NCBI GenBank assembly: GCA_002313255.1
Contig: DCBA01000116.1
Coordinates: forward strand, 11,364 to 38,741
DNA: 27,378 nt
From: Gammaproteobacteria bacterium UBA1119
Lineage (GTDB): Bacteria; Pseudomonadota; Gammaproteobacteria; Pseudomonadales; Azotimanducaceae
Reading direction: 5' to 3'
Shown: positions 24,340-27,378 of the stretch, piece by piece
Layout: each line of letters begins with the position of its first letter
How positions within the stretch are numbered: position 1 is the stretch's first letter
The notes under the pieces: model-generated
The model's input: the letters and a program-made list of their open reading frames with translations, nothing else
The model's database searches: none
Told to the model about the DNA's origin: nothing
Program-made: the position numbers and the translations under genes

Positions 24340-25249
24340 TTTCCTCAGCAATCAGCTGATACTGCTCGAGGTCATCCGTCAGAACACCGCCAATCATAAT
24401 TTCAGAAGCCCCCGCGTCAACGATTTCACCGATGCGCTCAATCACGTAATTTTTTGGGCCCGCAGCCGATCCCTCGCCCAAGCGTCTGTTCGCCATGAAT
24501 TCGGCAACTGCACTGCTGTCGTCAGTGACCATGGTCGGCATCAACACAGTGTAGCGAATCTCAGCAGGATCCCGACCGACGGTTTCGCAGTGCTTCTCCA
24601 CTACCCCTACTTTGTGATGAAAGTACTCGGCCGACATCGGACCGCCCGCCCAGCCATCAAGATTCATGATGTCGCCGCTTTGGGCCAGCGTTCTCAGCGT
24701 TCGTCGCTCACCGGTGCCACCAACTAATATCGGGATGTGGGGTTCTTGAAAACAACCCGGTGCCATCGGCGCTTCGTCCAAGTGGTAGTAGCGTCCGTTG
24801 AACGAGACCGGACCTTCCTGCGTAAAGAGCGCACGAATAAGTTCAACCGCTTCTTCGAAACGATCTTGTCGCTCGCGCATCGAGGGAAAATCCCAACCGT
24901 AAGCCTCATGCTCACGCTTAAACCAAGACGCACCGATACCCAGCGTGAACCGTCCGTGAGAAATTTGGTCGAGTGTTGTCGCCATTTTTGCAACCAGCGC
25001 CGGATTACGATAGGTGTTACCCAATACCAAGTGCCCCAATCGCAACCGCTCGGTAAACCCCGCGACGGCCGCGATTAAGGTAAATGCCTCGTGTGCCGTC
25101 AGGTGTTCTTCTTCTCGGCGCCCCGGTGGGGGCAGGTAGTGATCGGCAAACCAAACGCTGCTCCATGGTCCAGCCTCTAGAAGTTCGACCACCGCGCGGA
25201 TACTGTCCCAGGTGTTCCGATAACATCCAACCTGCGCTCCAAATTCCAT
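24320..25249 (-). CDS. LLM-class F420-dependent oxidoreductase (Rv1855c-like)
   Basis: 309 residues, with GGAGG four bases before the ATG at 25249. It is a luciferase-like TIM barrel: MEFGAQVGCYRNTWDS at the start, VWFADHYLPP near 33, LGHLVLGNTYRNPALVAKMATTLD near 72, and FTLGIGASWFKREHEAYGW near 102. The pattern fits a family called F420-dependent in actinobacteria; cofactor use here is not proven. It is only distantly like the LLM protein at 21123. Its end overlaps the MFS end by 20 bases (24320-24339), and its start is divergent from fdsG. It probably belongs with the catabolic genes by function but is transcribed on its own. Confidence 0.87.
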   Translation of the reverse strand: MEFGAQVGCYRNTWDSIRAVVELLEAGPWSSVWFADHYLPPPGRREEEHLTAHEAFTLIAAVAGFTERLRLGHLVLGNTYRNPALVAKMATTLDQISHGRFTLGIGASWFKREHEAYGWDFPSMRERQDRFEEAVELIRALFTQEGPVSFNGRYYHLDEAPMAPGCFQEPHIPILVGGTGERRTLRTLAQSGDIMNLDGWAGGPMSAEYFHHKVGVVEKHCETVGRDPAEIRYTVLMPTMVTDDSSAVAEFMANRRLGEGSAAGPKNYVIERIGEIVDAGASEIMIGGVLTDDLEQYQLIAEEIIPVFA

Positions 25250-25378
25250 AAAACCTCCAAAACGACACGTTTCGATAGCCTACCGTGATCACGCGTTTTC
25301 CGCATGCGTGCCATCGAATCCGAATGACATCGACCCACGCGGTCAAAGACACCGTCCAAGAAAGTGTCAGCTCGATCT

Positions 25379-25390
25379 CGTTAAATAACG
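25379..25390. promoter_or_regulatory. Inverted repeat at the fdsG promoter
   Basis: CGTTA-AA-TAACG is a perfect five-base inverted repeat with a two-base centre, overlapping where the -35 of the fdsG promoter would be. It could be a small operator. It is short enough to occur by chance. Confidence 0.3.
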
Positions 25391-25405
25391 CTAAGCACTT
25401 GATTT

Positions 25406-25414
25406 TGTTATAGT
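25406..25414 (+). promoter_or_regulatory. Extended -10 promoter of fdsGB
   Basis: TGTTATAGT is TG-n followed by TATAGT, five of six to the -10 consensus. The -35 (TAACGC, 25386-25391) is poor, as is common with extended -10 promoters. Transcription would begin near 25421, giving a 20-base AT-rich leader before the ATG at 25441. Confidence 0.5.
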
Positions 25415-25440
25415 CCCTGGCCGAAAAAAATCTTATTTCG

Positions 25441-25875
25441 ATGACCGAAGACGATATTCGAACGCAAGTAGCTCCCCATCAACACAAGCTTGGTGGGACC
25501 ATCCACGCTCTCCATCAGTTGATGCGCGCTTACGGTTATATCCACCCTGAACATCTGCCAGTCGTCGCCGACGTCTTCAACATTAGCGTCGCCGAGGTCC
25601 GAGGCATCGTCAGTTTCTACGAGGACTTCAAAACCCATCCACCGGCAGCCACGACCATCCGAATTTGCCAAGCAGAAGCCTGCCAAGCCGTCGGAAGCCG
25701 CGAATTAACCAAGGAATTGGAAACAACCTATCAAACAAAACTGGGGCGTCGGGGGAACGATATTGAGCTTGAAGCCGTGTACTGCCTCGGACTGTGTGCC
25801 ACGGGTCCCGCCGCCCAAGTCAACGGTCGGCTAATTGCCAAAGCAAGCGCTGAGAAGCTGCAGGTACCCGAATGA
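25441..25875 (+). CDS. fdsG: NAD-dependent formate dehydrogenase gamma subunit (NuoE-like)
   Basis: 144 residues. The thioredoxin-like [2Fe-2S] domain has its four cysteines at C76/C81 (CQAEAC) and C115/C119 (CLGLC), followed by TGPAAQVNGRL. The helical N-terminus with HPEHLPVVADVFNISVAEVRGIVSFYEDF is typical of the FdsG/NuoE family. FdsG passes electrons between the formate-oxidising subunit and the FMN subunit in a soluble complex. The call as FdsG rather than NuoE rests on the next gene, which is FdsB-like, and on the lack of other nuo genes. The ATG has no clear ribosome site after its AT-rich leader. It overlaps fdsB by ATGA. Confidence 0.85.
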   Translation: MTEDDIRTQVAPHQHKLGGTIHALHQLMRAYGYIHPEHLPVVADVFNISVAEVRGIVSFYEDFKTHPPAATTIRICQAEACQAVGSRELTKELETTYQTKLGRRGNDIELEAVYCLGLCATGPAAQVNGRLIAKASAEKLQVPE

Positions 25876-27378
25876 CTACCGCGTACGTACCTCTCGATTC
25901 GGTCGCCGTCGCGATGGATGCGGATGCGATTGCAGAACAATTAATGCAGGCGGGAGTCACCGTTGTTCGAAACGGTTCGCGCGGTCTTGCGTGGCTCGAA
26001 CCTCTCATTGAAGTCGAAAATGATAACGAGCGCATCGCCTACGGCCCGATATCGACAGACACGGTCGCCGACCTCATCACCGACGGCGTTCTGCACCACC
26101 AAGTGACCCGGCATCCGCTGTGTCGGGGGCCGATCGATAACCACGATTTTCTGAAATCACAACACAGGCTCGTATTTGACCGTATCGGCCATGACTCGCC
26201 GCTCGGTATCCCAGATCTCACCGATGTGCTTCAAGCGCTTGCGACGCCGCCCGATGTCCTCATCGATATGATTGAAACATCGGGGTTACGGGGTCGAGGC
26301 GGTGCCGGCTTTCCAGCCCACATCAAATGGCGAACAGTCAGGGAAACAGAAGCTCCGAGTAAATACCTTGTCTGCAATGCCGACGAAGGCGACTCGGGTA
26401 CTTTTGCGGATCGGTTACTGCTTGAAGGCGATCCGTTCCGCTTGATTGAGGGCATGGTGATCGCCGGATACGCAACAGGGGCCAACCACGGCGTGGTCTA
26501 CCTCCGCTCCGAATACCCAATCGCCGAAACCATATTTGAACAAGCGCTCGAGGTCGCGCGCGAACACAACCTTATAGGACCCAACGTCCTCGGTTCCGAT
26601 TTCGACTTTGATCTCGAATTATTCGTAGGCGCAGGGGCATATATCTGTGGCGAGGAAACCTCGCTGCTCGAAAGCCTCGAGGGTCGACGCGGTCAAATAC
26701 GAGTCAAACCGCCTGTGCCCGCCATCAGCGGCCTGCTTTCAATGCCAACGCTAGTCCATAACGTCATTAGCTTTGCATCGGTTCCCGCCATTGTGCGTTT
26801 AGGCGGCGACGTATATCGGGACCTAGGCGTTGCCCCATCGTCCGGCACCATGAGCTTTCAACTTGCGGGCAACATCAAACGCGGCGGTCTTATCGAAGTA
26901 CCTTTTGGAATAACACTTCGTGAAATGGTGGAGGGATATGGTCACGGGACACTCTCCGGTCGACCATTTAAAACGCTTCAAATCGGCGGTCCTTTAGGCG
27001 CCTACCTTTCCCAACGGGAACTCGACATTGAGCTCACGTATGAAGCCATGGCAGATATCGGCGCGGGCATTGGCCACGGTGGACTGGTGATCTTCGACGA
27101 CACCGTAGACCTGGCTGAACAAGCGCGCTACGCATTCGAATTTTGTGAGCTGGAATCCTGCGGTAAGTGCACGCCTTGTCGAATCGGATCGGTTCGAGGC
27201 AAAGAGACCATGGAACAAATAATTAGCGGTCGCGCAAGCGACCAAGAATTCAATATGATTGACGATCTATGCGAGGTCATGGATCGCACGAGCCTGTGCC
27301 AGATGGGCGGCATGACGCCAATCCCAGTGCGCAGCGCGATGGAGCGATTTCCGGGTGACTTCCGCCAAGGGACGAGGG
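25872..27378 (+). CDS. fdsB: NAD-dependent formate dehydrogenase beta subunit (partial, 3' end off window)
   Basis: 502 codons are visible and the frame is open at the right edge; FdsB proteins are about 520 residues, so little is missing. After an N-terminal thioredoxin-like part (about 1-110) the NADH/FMN domain shows GLRGRGGAGF (138-147), CNADEGDSGTFADR, and GAGAYICGEETSLLESLEG. The [4Fe-4S] site is C430-G-K-C433-T-P-C436 with C476 in SLCQMGGMTP. That last segment is the FdsB form; NuoF has a different ending there. The subunit passes electrons from the Fe-S chain to FMN and NAD+. The molybdenum/tungsten subunit fdsA is expected just beyond the window. Confidence 0.9.
   Translation, partial: MTTAYVPLDSVAVAMDADAIAEQLMQAGVTVVRNGSRGLAWLEPLIEVENDNERIAYGPISTDTVADLITDGVLHHQVTRHPLCRGPIDNHDFLKSQHRLVFDRIGHDSPLGIPDLTDVLQALATPPDVLIDMIETSGLRGRGGAGFPAHIKWRTVRETEAPSKYLVCNADEGDSGTFADRLLLEGDPFRLIEGMVIAGYATGANHGVVYLRSEYPIAETIFEQALEVAREHNLIGPNVLGSDFDFDLELFVGAGAYICGEETSLLESLEGRRGQIRVKPPVPAISGLLSMPTLVHNVISFASVPAIVRLGGDVYRDLGVAPSSGTMSFQLAGNIKRGGLIEVPFGITLREMVEGYGHGTLSGRPFKTLQIGGPLGAYLSQRELDIELTYEAMADIGAGIGHGGLVIFDDTVDLAEQARYAFEFCELESCGKCTPCRIGSVRGKETMEQIISGRASDQEFNMIDDLCEVMDRTSLCQMGGMTPIPVRSAMERFPGDFRQGTR

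Noticed and set aside
25441..27378. Reading the last two genes as nuoE and nuoF of complex I
   Set aside because: The C-terminal SLCQMGGMTP form is that of formate dehydrogenase beta subunits, and no other nuo gene is next to them.
1..27378. tRNA, rRNA, CRISPR array, insertion sequence or prophage
   Set aside because: No cloverleaf-like sequence, regular spaced repeats, transposase or phage-type protein was seen on either strand; a covariance-model scan was not possible here.

Overview
The window looks like chromosomal DNA of a Gram-negative bacterium, most likely a Pseudomonadota and plausibly an aquatic gammaproteobacterium. The reasons are a lipoprotein, an ELM1-family protein beside sugar-transfer genes, a DUF924 protein, an FdsGB-type formate dehydrogenase and a moderate GC content judged by eye. 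There is no rRNA, tRNA, mobile element or CRISPR array to fix the taxonomy. The DNA is densely coding: no stretch over 300 bases lacks a gene. Many neighbours overlap by ATGA or TGATG, and several starts are GTG.

Layout. (1) Positions 1-4092, minus strand: an envelope/glycan operon read from right to left: GT4 glycosyltransferase, NodB-type polysaccharide deacetylase, ELM1-family protein, DUF3108 exported protein, and a zinc-ribbon SAM methyltransferase cut by the window edge. A DUF924 gene (4175-4789, minus) lies upstream of it. (2) Positions 4981-18196, plus strand: a run of fourteen catabolic-type genes: amidohydrolase, SDR, alkylsulfatase, MFS exporter-like permease, two hotdog (MaoC-type) proteins, a YkgJ cysteine-cluster protein, a glycine-zipper lipoprotein, a thiolase-fold protein without the catalytic cysteine, a DUF35 protein, an acyl-CoA synthetase, a HAD protein, a second SDR and a phytanoyl-CoA-dioxygenase-like protein. 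(3) 18209-19828, minus: a spinster-type MFS transporter. (4) 19972-24339, plus: amidohydrolase, LLM flavin/F420 oxidoreductase, COG3618 amidohydrolase (lactonase-like) and an MFS transporter that seems to start at a CTG codon. (5) 24320-25249, minus: a second LLM oxidoreductase. (6) 25441 to the right edge, plus: fdsG and fdsB of an NAD-dependent formate dehydrogenase.

How it may work together (inference). The centre of the window resembles the hydratase-aldolase module of steroid side-chain breakdown (ChsH1, ChsH2, Ltp2), but with the DUF35 domain as a separate gene and two small genes inserted in the middle. With an alkylsulfatase, two SDRs, an acyl-CoA ligase, two LLM oxidoreductases, a lactonase-like amidohydrolase, a PhyH oxygenase and three MFS permeases, the likeliest reading is a pathway for a (possibly sulfated) branched or alicyclic lipid such as a terpenoid or steroid. 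No acyl-CoA dehydrogenase is in the window, so the pathway would need genes elsewhere. The substrate cannot be read from sequence alone.
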